Below, piece by piece: positions 1 through 5,581 of a stretch of 21,017 bases of DNA; the first letter of the stretch is position 1; every line of letters begins with the position of its first letter. The position numbers were made by a program, and so were the translations under genes. The notes beneath the pieces are model-generated. The model made no database searches and had not been told where the DNA came from. It saw only the letters and a list, made by a program, of their open reading frames with translations. Source of the stretch: Thermococcus sp. (GTDB taxonomy: Archaea; Methanobacteriota_B; Thermococci; Thermococcales; Thermococcaceae); assembly GCA_026987155.1 (NCBI GenBank), contig JALSNG010000003.1, positions 1-21,017 of the forward strand, given 5' to 3'.

Positions 1-360
1 TTACGATCGGTGGTATTAATGGGACATCTCGCGCTCGTCGTTGCGTTGCTCATCGTTTCCGCCTCCCTTGGCTACGCATACCACGAGAAGATAGGAGAGG
101 TGGGAAGGGGCTTTTTGGCCCTCGACCTCAGGGGGGCGAATGCACTCGACCCAGTGACGGGCAACTTTTCGGTTGTCGTAACGCCTGCCCTAATAATCGA
201 GGGGGGCGAAGTTAAGGGTTTTTCTCGCTTTGAACTCAGGGGAAACGTCTGGGGACTGCTCAAAACCACCACTGGAGTGGGGAGTGAGCTCACAAGGGTG
301 TGGCTCGACGAGGGTCTTTCGCTGTCTTTGCCATTTCTCCGGGAAGAGGTGGTGGTATGA
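1..360 (+). CDS. TldD/PmbA-family protein, C-terminal part (5' end unresolved)
   Basis: The reading frame is open from the left edge and ends at TGA 358-360. From about position 85 the product matches what I know of the C-terminal barrel of TldD/PmbA proteins: a GFLALDLRG stretch, then DPVTGNFS, then ALIIEGGEVKGF, then LRGNVWGLLK and a GVGSEL block. These proteins are the peptidase-like pair known from microcin and CcdA processing. Full-length members are around 400-450 residues, so the gene probably begins outside the window. The first 20 or so visible codons (ATG at 19, preceded by GGTGG at 9-13) encode a hydrophobic stretch, LALVVALLIVSASLG, which is not typical of the family. Either this is a shortened, membrane-anchored version starting at 19, or a frameshift lies near 80-90. 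The metal-binding motif is not in the visible part. The stop overlaps the next gene's start (ATGA). Confidence 0.6.
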   Translation, partial: LRSVVLMGHLALVVALLIVSASLGYAYHEKIGEVGRGFLALDLRGANALDPVTGNFSVVVTPALIIEGGEVKGFSRFELRGNVWGLLKTTTGVGSELTRVWLDEGLSLSLPFLREEVVV

Positions 361-686
361 AGGACGCCCTGGCAGTTCTCGCGGTTCTCTTCCTCATCGC
401 CCTCTTCTTCCTGCCGGCTTATTTCATTGGCAGGTTCTACTTCCTCCTTGTGGCTCTCTACCTAATGGCGTTAGCTGCCTCTGATAAACTCAAACTTGGT
501 AAAGCTGCCGAGAGGGTAATTTCCTTGGCTTTCCTGTTTGTTGTTCTGTACCTCATGGGGAGAAAAGAGGGGGATCCCTGGAACTTCGTGGCGGTTGGAA
601 TCCTGGTGGTTGCGGTGGACGGCTTAAAGGGGCACATCTCAAGGAGGGAGAAAAATGAAGGTAGCTCTAATCCCGATGAAGGTTGA
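357..686 (+). CDS. small integral membrane protein, unknown function
   Basis: I do not recognise this 109-residue protein. It has about four hydrophobic segments, at residues 4-24, 27-41, 54-68 and 76-91. The short charged linker between segments 2 and 3 is rich in Lys (DKLKLGKAAER), and the C-terminal tail is hydrophilic (SRREKN...NPDEG), so it is probably a multi-pass membrane protein. I chose ATG 357 because it overlaps the preceding stop as ATGA and follows a GAGGTGG ribosome site at 346-352. An earlier in-frame GTG at 300 would add an Arg/Gly-rich stretch unlike a protein N-terminus. The 3' end overlaps the nitrilase-family gene by 32 bp, which suggests translational coupling. No catalytic motif is visible. 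Confidence 0.6.
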   Translation: MKDALAVLAVLFLIALFFLPAYFIGRFYFLLVALYLMALAASDKLKLGKAAERVISLAFLFVVLYLMGRKEGDPWNFVAVGILVVAVDGLKGHISRREKNEGSSNPDEG

Positions 687-1320
687 GGTTGGGAACTTTG
701 AAACCAACTGGGGAGAGTTCAGGCGAAGGTTTAACGAGGCATTGATGCACAAACCCGACTTCGTTGTCTTCCCGGAGTACTGTTTAACTGGTTTTGAGGA
801 GTGGGACTTCAGCGGGGCGGAGCTTTACGGCGAGATAGTTGCTCGGGTGAGTGAACTGGCCAGGAAGGCAAGCGTTTACGTCGTCTTCGGCCTTCTCGAA
901 CCCTACAAAAACTGCGTCTACAACTCCGCCCTTCTAATAGGCCGGAACGGCGAGGTTCTGCTGAGGCACCGCAAGTTCCAAGAACCTTACAAGTTCTGCA
1001 CCGGCAACACAGTAAGGACTGCAAGAACCGAGTTCGGGAAGGTCTCAATAATCATCTGCGGCGACCTGTACAACAAGAGGATAGCGAAGTGGATTAAGCG
1101 CAAAAGGCCGGACTTCATCTTCGTGCCGATGGAGTACTCCCCGGACTACGGCGAGCCGAACGAGGAGGACGTTGAAGCGATGGCCGAGAGAGTTAGACTT
1201 CTCGGCGTTAAGACATTCATAGTCAACAGCTACCCTCCCGGTGGGGCATGGGTTTTCAGTCCCGATGGAAAGCTCGTGGCATCGTCAGATGGGGATGAGA
1301 CGCTGGTTGTGGACGTTTGA
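655..1320 (+). CDS. carbon-nitrogen hydrolase (nitrilase superfamily), short form
   Basis: This cytosolic amidase-type enzyme has 221 residues. The nitrilase superfamily uses a Glu-Lys-Cys triad, and all three are visible: Glu41 in VVFPEYCLTGF, Lys107 in RHRKFQEPY, and Cys135 in IIICGDLYN. The family's NSA motif (YNSALLIG, residues 89-96) and the VFGLLE strand are also present. At 221 residues it is shorter than the 260-300 usual for the family, with a compressed C-terminal part after WVFSPDGK. The substrate cannot be read from the sequence; omega-amidase or N-carbamoyl-type activity are options only. ATG 655 follows a GGAGGGAG site at 643-650. It overlaps the membrane-protein gene upstream and is followed by a promoter-bearing gap, so it is likely the last gene of its unit. 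Confidence 0.85.
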   Translation: MKVALIPMKVEVGNFETNWGEFRRRFNEALMHKPDFVVFPEYCLTGFEEWDFSGAELYGEIVARVSELARKASVYVVFGLLEPYKNCVYNSALLIGRNGEVLLRHRKFQEPYKFCTGNTVRTARTEFGKVSIIICGDLYNKRIAKWIKRKRPDFIFVPMEYSPDYGEPNEEDVEAMAERVRLLGVKTFIVNSYPPGGAWVFSPDGKLVASSDGDETLVVDV

Positions 1321-1330
1321 ACCCAAAACA

Positions 1331-1366
1331 CTTAAACCACTTTCCACATAATCCCTCCCGGTGATC
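1331..1366 (+). promoter_or_regulatory. probable promoter and ribosome site of the metG-beta/phosphatase unit
   Basis: CTTAAA at 1331-1336 is preceded by an A-rich stretch (CCCAAAACA), as in Thermococcales BRE/TATA boxes. With the usual distance of about 25 nt, transcription would start near 1358-1360. That leaves a leader of about 10 nt carrying GGTGATC at 1360-1366, a very good complement to the archaeal 16S rRNA 3' end, just before ATG 1369. No transcription start has been measured here. Confidence 0.5.
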
Positions 1367-1368
1367 CC

Positions 1369-1698
1369 ATGGAGCTCTACGACGTCTCCGAGTTCTGGAA
1401 GTTCGACCTTCGCGTCGGCCTCGTGAGGAAGGCGGAGAAGCTGAGGCGCACTAGAAAGCTGATAAAGCTCGACGTGGATTTCGGAAGTGAACGGAGGACG
1501 ATAATAACCGGCATAGCCGACCAGTACGACCCGGAGGAACTCGAAGGTAAGAAGTTCATATTCCTCCTCAACCTCAAGCCCAGGGAACTCTCGGGTGTTA
1601 AAAGCGAGGGCATGCTCCTGGTTGCGGAGAACGAGGACGGAAGGGTCTACCTCATCCCGGTCCCTGATGAAGTTCCACCGGGAACAAGGGTGTGGTAG
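1369..1698 (+). CDS. metG: methionyl-tRNA synthetase beta subunit (free tRNA-binding OB-fold domain)
   Basis: The product is a 109-residue stand-alone EMAP-II/Trbp111-like tRNA-binding domain. In many bacteria this module is the C-terminal dimerisation and tRNA-binding part of MetRS; in Thermococcales it is a separate polypeptide. Visible family features are FWKFDLRVGLVRKAE at the N-terminus, IKLDVDFG, the ITGIADQYDPEELEGK turn, and LLNLKPRELSGVKSEGMLLVAE, which covers the NLKPxKLxGxxSxGM signature of the group. The end, VPDEVPPGTRVW, is also typical. The start has a strong ribosome site (GGTGATC). The domain binds tRNA and should assist the catalytic MetRS subunit encoded elsewhere. The phosphatase gene starts at the next base after its stop, so the two are probably co-transcribed. 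The catalytic subunit is usually also called metG, so the symbol is ambiguous. Confidence 0.85.
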   Translation: MELYDVSEFWKFDLRVGLVRKAEKLRRTRKLIKLDVDFGSERRTIITGIADQYDPEELEGKKFIFLLNLKPRELSGVKSEGMLLVAENEDGRVYLIPVPDEVPPGTRVW

Positions 1699-2145
1699 AT
1701 GCCCTCAGCCAGATTCATTGATGGTAACGTTGCCTTCTCGCGGATGCCCTCTTTGGAAGAAATGGACGATGTTGCGGAAACCTTCAAAGCTATCGTTGTG
1801 CTCGTCGAGGGGTTCGAGCTCCCCTACAGCCTGGACGAATGGGGGAAGAGGGGCGTTGAGGTTTTCCACAGTCCCGTTCGGGATTTCTCGGCCCCTGACC
1901 TGGGGCAACTCCTCGGAATCCTTCGCTGGATTGAGGCGAGGGTTACGGAGGGCAAAAAGGTTCTTATCCACTGCCTCGGCGGCTGTGGGAGGAGCGGAAC
2001 CGTTGCAGTTGCCTGGCTCATGTACTCGAAGGACCTCCCCCTGGGGAAAGCCTTGAGAAGAGTCCGCTCCCTGAGGCCCTGTGCCGTAGAAACAGTGGAA
2101 CAGCTTCAGATGCTCAGGGAATTGGACAAAATTCTGAAAAAATGA
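1699..2145 (+). CDS. Cys-dependent protein tyrosine / dual-specificity phosphatase
   Basis: This is a 148-residue single-domain cytosolic phosphatase. The P-loop HCxxGxxRS is present as HCLGGCGRSGT, with His91, nucleophile Cys92 and Arg98. Asp62 in PVRDFSAPD, about 30 residues upstream, is a good candidate for the general acid. The length and layout match the small archaeal PTP family; the characterised Thermococcus kodakarensis Tk-PTP, as I recall it, is nearly the same size and lies next to the his operon in that genome. Reaction: hydrolysis of phosphotyrosine and possibly phosphoserine in proteins. ATG 1699 immediately follows the metG-beta stop; the purine-rich AGGGTGTGG inside the metG-beta end can serve as ribosome site. 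A role in controlling the neighbouring pathways is not shown by the sequence. Confidence 0.87.
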   Translation: MPSARFIDGNVAFSRMPSLEEMDDVAETFKAIVVLVEGFELPYSLDEWGKRGVEVFHSPVRDFSAPDLGQLLGILRWIEARVTEGKKVLIHCLGGCGRSGTVAVAWLMYSKDLPLGKALRRVRSLRPCAVETVEQLQMLRELDKILKK

Positions 2146-2160
2146 CAAGAAACTTGGACA

Positions 2161-2184
2161 TTTTTGTGAGTTTTATGCATTTTT
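2161..2184 (+). terminator. oligo-T region after the phosphatase gene
   Basis: Three short T runs (2161-2165, 2171-2174, 2180-2184) lie shortly after the phosphatase stop at 2143-2145. Archaeal RNA polymerase terminates at T-rich non-template stretches without needing a hairpin, so this is a reasonable 3' end for the upstream unit before the his promoter. The runs are short and the call is tentative. Confidence 0.35.
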
Positions 2185-2199
2185 GACAGCGAATCGGCC

Positions 2200-2240
2200 G
2201 CTACACTTAATTAGGTAAAAAGCAAGCCCAAGCGGGGTGA
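2200..2240 (+). promoter_or_regulatory. probable his operon promoter and leader ribosome site
   Basis: CTTAATTA at 2206-2213 is the best TATA-like element. A start about 25 nt downstream would fall near 2232-2236, directly in front of GGGGTGA (2234-2240), which is the ribosome site for the leader ORF at 2247. This gives the roughly 12-nt leader usual in Thermococcales. An alternative TATA-like stretch, TTTTATGCAT at 2171-2180, would start transcription near 2200. The BRE upstream of the preferred box is not A-rich, so the assignment is moderate. Confidence 0.45.
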
Positions 2241-2246
2241 ACAACC

Positions 2247-2315
2247 ATGGCAGGGGTAACTGATCTTGGAAAGGGGTTAAAGGTCAAAACACCCATCCGG
2301 GTGAGCCCCTGCCAT
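2247..2315 (+). promoter_or_regulatory. his leader RNA: long-range hairpin between leader start codon and first His codon
   Basis: ATGGCAGGGG (2247-2256) is the exact reverse complement of CCCCTGCCAT (2306-2315), giving 10 consecutive pairs plus a flanking U-G pair (2257/2305). One strand holds the leader's start codon and the other its first His codon. Inside the loop, CACCC (2290-2294) and GGGTG (2299-2303) form a 5-bp hairpin with an ATCC loop. The same CACCC can instead pair with GGGTG in the leader ribosome site (2235-2239). The region can therefore adopt competing folds. It is not a known riboswitch class that I recognise. Confidence 0.55.
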
Positions 2316-2330
2316 CATCATCTCTTCTGA
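2247..2330 (+). CDS. putative 27-residue histidine leader peptide upstream of hisZ
   Basis: This ATG-to-TGA ORF of 27 codons lies between the his promoter and hisZ. GGGGTGA at 2234-2240 gives it a good ribosome site with 6-nt spacing. The peptide begins MAGVTDLGKG and ends PCHHHLF, with three consecutive CAT histidine codons at 2313-2321 just before the stop. Bacterial his operons are controlled by leader peptides rich in His codons (HisL), where stalling at those codons changes RNA folding. The placement, size and His run fit such a role, although only three His codons are present. Its start region pairs with the stretch containing the first His codon, and a hairpin over the hisZ ribosome site follows its stop (separate entries). 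No homologue is known to me. It could also be a chance ORF within a structured leader. Confidence 0.5.
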   Translation: MAGVTDLGKGLKVKTPIRVSPCHHHLF

Positions 2331-2331
2331 A

Positions 2332-2358
2332 GCACCGTCCTTTAACTGTGGGAGGTGC
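2332..2358 (+). promoter_or_regulatory. hairpin that can hide the hisZ ribosome binding site
   Basis: GCACC (2332-2336) pairs with GGTGC (2354-2358), and CC (2339-2340) can add two pairs with GG (2351-2352). The 3' arm contains most of GGAGGTG (2351-2357), the ribosome site for hisZ at ATG 2361. The 5' arm starts 2 nt after the leader stop codon, so a ribosome finishing the leader would cover it and free the hisZ site. The helix is short and imperfect; growth temperature matters for its stability. Confidence 0.45.
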
Positions 2359-2360
2359 CT

Positions 2361-3248
2361 ATGTTGAAAAAAATCCTCTCAGATTACCTTATGTTAGCGG
2401 AGATTGGTAACAGGCTTAGAAACTCCTTTGAGCTATGGGGGTACAGGGAAGTTCTGTTTCCGGCCATCGAGGACTATTCGCCAGACATAAGAAAAGGCAC
2501 GAAATTTGCCCACGGGAACGGTTTCTACCTGATAAACCCGGACACAACCTCAAGGATTATCAAAAGCTTTCGGAACGGAAGGACCAGAGTTTATTACATA
2601 AGCGAAGTTCTCGATGGAGGAACGCGGGGCAAATGGGAGGCCGGAGTGGAGTTAATAGGGGGAAAGGACATCTCAATGCACGTAGAGGTACTTCTCGTGG
2701 CAATCACCGCGCTCGAGAACCTCGGGATAAAGGAGTTCTACATCGACCTCGGTAGTCTGAAAGTCTGGGAAGAGGCTACGAAGGGCATAGAAACCTTCAG
2801 GGAAGAAGTGAGAAAGGCCCTCCTTAAGAGAAACTTCGGGATAATAGAGGACCTGCCCATTTCCCCCGGGAGAAAACACATGATGTGGAAACTCTTCAAT
2901 TTCAGAGGGAAACGCTCCGGGGTGGAAAAACTCGATAGAATAGTGGAAGCCGTGAACGATGACAGAATATTCCTCGATTTCGGAACGGTGAGGCCCCTTC
3001 CGTACTACACGGACGTGATATTCGAGATATACTCCCCCAACATGGGGAAGCCAATAGGAGGAGGCGGAGAGTACGAGGTCAACGGAAAAAAAGCCATGGG
3101 CTTTGCCCTCGACATGGGGGCACTCCTTAGACTATATCGCGGAAAAAAGCGGGAGAGAACCAAAGTGTCAGGAAAGGACACAAAAGAAACCTACTCTCAG
3201 GCGAGAGAACTCGTTAAGATGGGAATTCCAGTGGAGGTGATTCAGTGA
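2361..3248 (+). CDS. hisZ: ATP phosphoribosyltransferase regulatory subunit (HisZ)
   Basis: HisZ is a catalytically inactive histidyl-tRNA synthetase paralogue that forms an octamer with short-form HisG and is needed for its activity and for histidine feedback. The 295-residue product has the class II synthetase fold: an N-terminal segment with FELWGYREVLFPAIEDY, a motif 2-like stretch RVYYISEVL (residues 76-84), AGVELIGG (94-101), which is the typical HisZ/HisRS strand, and a motif 3-like GGGGEYEVNGKKAMGFALDMG (233-253). It lacks an anticodon-binding domain and is shorter than most HisZ (350-400), so it is not a working HisRS. I chose ATG 2361 rather than GTG 2355 because GTG 2355 lies inside the GGAGGTG ribosome site. 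It is the first structural gene of the his operon and overlaps hisG by 4 bp. Confidence 0.88.
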   Translation: MLKKILSDYLMLAEIGNRLRNSFELWGYREVLFPAIEDYSPDIRKGTKFAHGNGFYLINPDTTSRIIKSFRNGRTRVYYISEVLDGGTRGKWEAGVELIGGKDISMHVEVLLVAITALENLGIKEFYIDLGSLKVWEEATKGIETFREEVRKALLKRNFGIIEDLPISPGRKHMMWKLFNFRGKRSGVEKLDRIVEAVNDDRIFLDFGTVRPLPYYTDVIFEIYSPNMGKPIGGGGEYEVNGKKAMGFALDMGALLRLYRGKKRERTKVSGKDTKETYSQARELVKMGIPVEVIQ

Positions 3249-3853
3249 GATGGGTGCTCCCCAAGGGGCGTCTTCTCAGCCCCTCTGTTGAAATACTGAA
3301 ACGCGCTGGTTACAAACCCACGCTACCCGAGGGGAGGTCACTCGTTTCCAAGGATGGGAGCGTCTCAATAGCACGGGCCTTCGACGTGCCTGTCTATGTT
3401 GAACACGGAATAGACGTTGGGATAGCCGGCACCGACGTTGTTGAAGAACGCGGTAGCGATGTTTTTATACCCCTGGAACTCCCCTTCGGGAAGTGCAGGA
3501 TGAGCGTTGCTGTGCCGATGGAAAGACCTACGAAGCCTGAGGAAATGGACGGTTACAGGATAGCCACCAAGTATCCCAACATTTCAAGGCGCTACTTCTC
3601 TAACCTCGATGTTGAGGTGGAGATAATAAAACTTCACGGGAGCGTTGAATTGGCGGTGAAGACGGGTATAGCCGATGCAATAGTCGATATAGTAGAGACC
3701 GGAAGCACCCTCCGAGCCAACGGGCTTGTTGAAGTCGCGAAGGTCATGGACATCTCGGCCCTGCTCCTCGTCAACAGGGTATCTCAGAAGGTTAAGTTTG
3801 AGGAAATAAACTCTCTTGTAATGGCCATTAGGAGGGTTATAGATGGAGATTGA
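3245..3853 (+). CDS. hisG: ATP phosphoribosyltransferase, short form
   Basis: HisG catalyses the first step of histidine synthesis, ATP + PRPP to N1-(5-phosphoribosyl)-ATP. At 202 residues it is the short form, which lacks the C-terminal ACT-like regulatory domain and needs HisZ, encoded immediately upstream. Motifs: LPKGRLL at residues 5-11, DVGIAGTDVVEE (57-68), RIATKYPNISRRYF (105-118), and the PRPP loop DAIVDIVETGSTLRANGL (144-161). The start is GTG 3245, overlapping the hisZ stop as GTGA, with GGAGGTGA at 3233-3240 spaced by 4 nt. No in-frame ATG is nearby. This enzyme is the usual point of histidine feedback. The hisD start lies inside its 3' end. Confidence 0.93.
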   Translation: MRWVLPKGRLLSPSVEILKRAGYKPTLPEGRSLVSKDGSVSIARAFDVPVYVEHGIDVGIAGTDVVEERGSDVFIPLELPFGKCRMSVAVPMERPTKPEEMDGYRIATKYPNISRRYFSNLDVEVEIIKLHGSVELAVKTGIADAIVDIVETGSTLRANGLVEVAKVMDISALLLVNRVSQKVKFEEINSLVMAIRRVIDGD

Positions 3854-4970
3854 AGAATACGTCGGGAATATACTGAGGGAAATCCGCGAGAAAGGAATAG
3901 ACGCCGTTAGGGAATACTCAAAGAAATTCGACAATTATGACGGCCCCTTCCGAGTGACCGAAGAGGAGTTCAAGGAGGCCGCGAAGGGCATGCCGGAAAA
4001 GGACCGCGAGATAATATCCCGCACACTTGAGCGCCTGTGGGAGTACCACGAGAGACAAAAGCCAAAAGAGGAACTTTTCGTTAAGAACGGTTCCCTATAC
4101 GGCATCATCTATCGCCCCATAGGGAGGATAGGTATTTACGTCCCCGGCGGAAAGCCCCTGCCCTCAACCCTCATGATGGTCGGCGTTCCTGCAAGAATAG
4201 CCGGAGTCAAGGAGATAGCGGTAGCAACTCCGCCAAAGGACGGTAAAATCAACCCCTACGTGCTCTACGTGGCGGAACTGCTCGGCATCGATGAGGTCTA
4301 CAAGCTGGGCGGGGTTCAAGCGATAGGAGCGATGGCCTACGGAGTGGGGATGAAGAAGGTGGACAAGATATTCGGTCCGGGAAACAGGTTCGTCAACGAG
4401 GCCAAGAGGCAGGTGTTCGGCGTTGTGGGCATAGACAGCCTCGCCGGGCCGTCGGAGATAGCGGTGATAGCGGACGAGACGGCTGAAAAGGAATACGTCT
4501 TAGCGGACCTCCTAAGCCAGCTTGAGCACGGGAAGGACAGCAAAGCATGGCTTCTCACCACTTCAAAGGAACTTGCCAAATACTGCTCGCGCGAGGGGAT
4601 AGAGGTAATCCTCTGCGAAAGCTTGGAGAAGTGCGCCGAGAAGGCCAACGAAATCGCTCCGGAGCACCTTGAGATAATAACCGCTCGACCTATGGAGCTG
4701 GTTGACCTCATCGAGAACGCCGGGGCGATTTACCTCGGCAGCTATACCCCCGTTCCAGCAGCGGACTACTTCCTCGGCGTCAACCACGTCCTTCCGACGG
4801 GTGGAGCCGCGAAGTTCAGCGGTGTGCTGACGGTTATGGACTTCCTCAAGCCGATAAGCCTGGCCCAGGTGGGCAGGGGGGAGTTTTTGGCTGAAAGGGA
4901 GCTCGGACTGAGGCTGGCCGAGATAGAGGGGATGAAACTTCACAGGAGGAGCATGGAGGTAAGGAAATGA
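3843..4970 (+). CDS. hisD: histidinol dehydrogenase
   Basis: HisD carries out the last two steps, NAD-dependent oxidation of L-histidinol to L-histidine through histidinal, as a zinc-containing homodimer. All expected active-site residues are visible: Gln226 and His229 in LLSQLEHG, the Glu274-His275 pair in APEHLEI, Asp308 in PAADYF, and the zinc ligand His367 in MKLHRRS. RIGIYVPGG (95-103), GPGNRFV (178-184) and AGPSEIAV (201-208) are standard family blocks. At 375 residues it is shorter than bacterial HisD (about 430), mainly at the N-terminus, as is common in these archaea. ATG 3843 overlaps hisG by 11 bp and follows an AGGAGGG site. The end overlaps a small ORF as ATGA. Confidence 0.95.
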   Translation: MEIEEYVGNILREIREKGIDAVREYSKKFDNYDGPFRVTEEEFKEAAKGMPEKDREIISRTLERLWEYHERQKPKEELFVKNGSLYGIIYRPIGRIGIYVPGGKPLPSTLMMVGVPARIAGVKEIAVATPPKDGKINPYVLYVAELLGIDEVYKLGGVQAIGAMAYGVGMKKVDKIFGPGNRFVNEAKRQVFGVVGIDSLAGPSEIAVIADETAEKEYVLADLLSQLEHGKDSKAWLLTTSKELAKYCSREGIEVILCESLEKCAEKANEIAPEHLEIITARPMELVDLIENAGAIYLGSYTPVPAADYFLGVNHVLPTGGAAKFSGVLTVMDFLKPISLAQVGRGEFLAERELGLRLAEIEGMKLHRRSMEVRK

Positions 4971-5074
4971 AGGCAAACCACTGCCTCATACACTGCCTGC
5001 CGAGGGAGAGGCCGGAACTCATACTGTACCGGAGGTGTGAGGATGAGGAGGAAAACTATGGAGACCGACGTTAG
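4967..5074 (+). CDS. possible small ORF (35 residues) between hisD and hisB
   Basis: The ORF starts at ATG 4967, overlapping the hisD stop as ATGA, with GGAGGT at 4955-4960 spaced by 6 nt: the same coupling signals as the real genes. It encodes 35 residues beginning MKANHCLIHCLPRERPEL, with three Cys and two His, ends in an acidic/basic tail, and stops at TAG 5072-5074 inside hisB. It fills the only sizeable gap (72 nt) between his structural genes. It may be a real microprotein, a coupling ORF that carries ribosomes to the hisB site, or just a spacer with an accidental start. I do not recognise the peptide. Confidence 0.35.
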   Translation: MKANHCLIHCLPRERPELILYRRCEDEEENYGDRR

Positions 5075-5579
5075 GGTTGAGCTCGATGTCCCAGGGGAAA
5101 TCAAGACCGGCGACAGAGTCCTCGACCATCTCCTTACTGCCCTGCTCTTTTACATGGGCAGAGAGGCGAGGATAAGGGCGAGCTACGACCTCAGGCACCA
5201 CCTGTGGGAGGACGTTGGTATAGTTCTCGGCGAGGAGCTCCGCTCAAAGCTCCCGAAAAAGTTCGCCCGCTTCGGGAACGCGGTGATGCCCATGGACGAT
5301 GCCTTAGTCCTCGTCGCGTTGGACATCTCGGGGAGACCATACGTGAGCGCTGAGCTGGACTTTAAGGAGAGGGAGGAGGGCTTTGAAGTTTCCTTGGTCA
5401 GGGAGTTCCTCTGGGGATTGGCAAGGTCGCTAAAGGCTACAATCCACGTGAAAACGCTGAGCGGGGTCAACGCGCACCACGTTATCGAGGCGGCATTTAA
5501 AGGCCTCGGCCTGGCCCTCGGGAAGGCAATTCAGGAGAGCGGAAAGCTGGAGAGCACGAAGGGCCTGCTGGAGGTGTGA
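5043..5579 (+). CDS. hisB: imidazoleglycerol-phosphate dehydratase
   Basis: HisB dehydrates imidazole glycerol phosphate to imidazole acetol phosphate. It is a manganese enzyme with two pseudo-symmetric halves. Visible metal-site motifs: LDHLL (His29), RHHLWEDVGI (His52, His53, Glu56), and AHHVIEAAFKGL (His145, His146, Glu149). In most HisB proteins a further ligand lies in an EHFF motif; here the aligned stretch is VREFLWGL, with Glu121 in the His position. As I recall, Pyrococcus HisB has the same change, so it looks like a lineage trait. It is monofunctional, with no histidinol-phosphatase domain, at 178 residues. I chose ATG 5043 because GGAGGTG (5031-5037) sits 5 nt upstream; GTG 5037 overlaps that site. 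The stop is two bases before the hisH start. Confidence 0.94.
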   Translation: MRRKTMETDVRVELDVPGEIKTGDRVLDHLLTALLFYMGREARIRASYDLRHHLWEDVGIVLGEELRSKLPKKFARFGNAVMPMDDALVLVALDISGRPYVSAELDFKEREEGFEVSLVREFLWGLARSLKATIHVKTLSGVNAHHVIEAAFKGLGLALGKAIQESGKLESTKGLLEV

Positions 5580-5581
5580 GG

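Noticed and set aside
1705..2148. 147-codon minus-strand frame opposite the phosphatase
   Set aside because: Shadow of the phosphatase gene, which has a complete HCxxGxxRS motif; low-complexity antisense product.
2216..2360. Known riboswitch or T-box in the his leader
   Set aside because: No T-box specifier or antiterminator sequence and no recognisable ligand-binding core; T-boxes are not expected in archaea.
2361..3248. Histidyl-tRNA synthetase as the identity of this gene
   Set aside because: No anticodon-binding domain, degenerate motif 2, only 295 residues, and located directly before short-form hisG: HisZ fits better.
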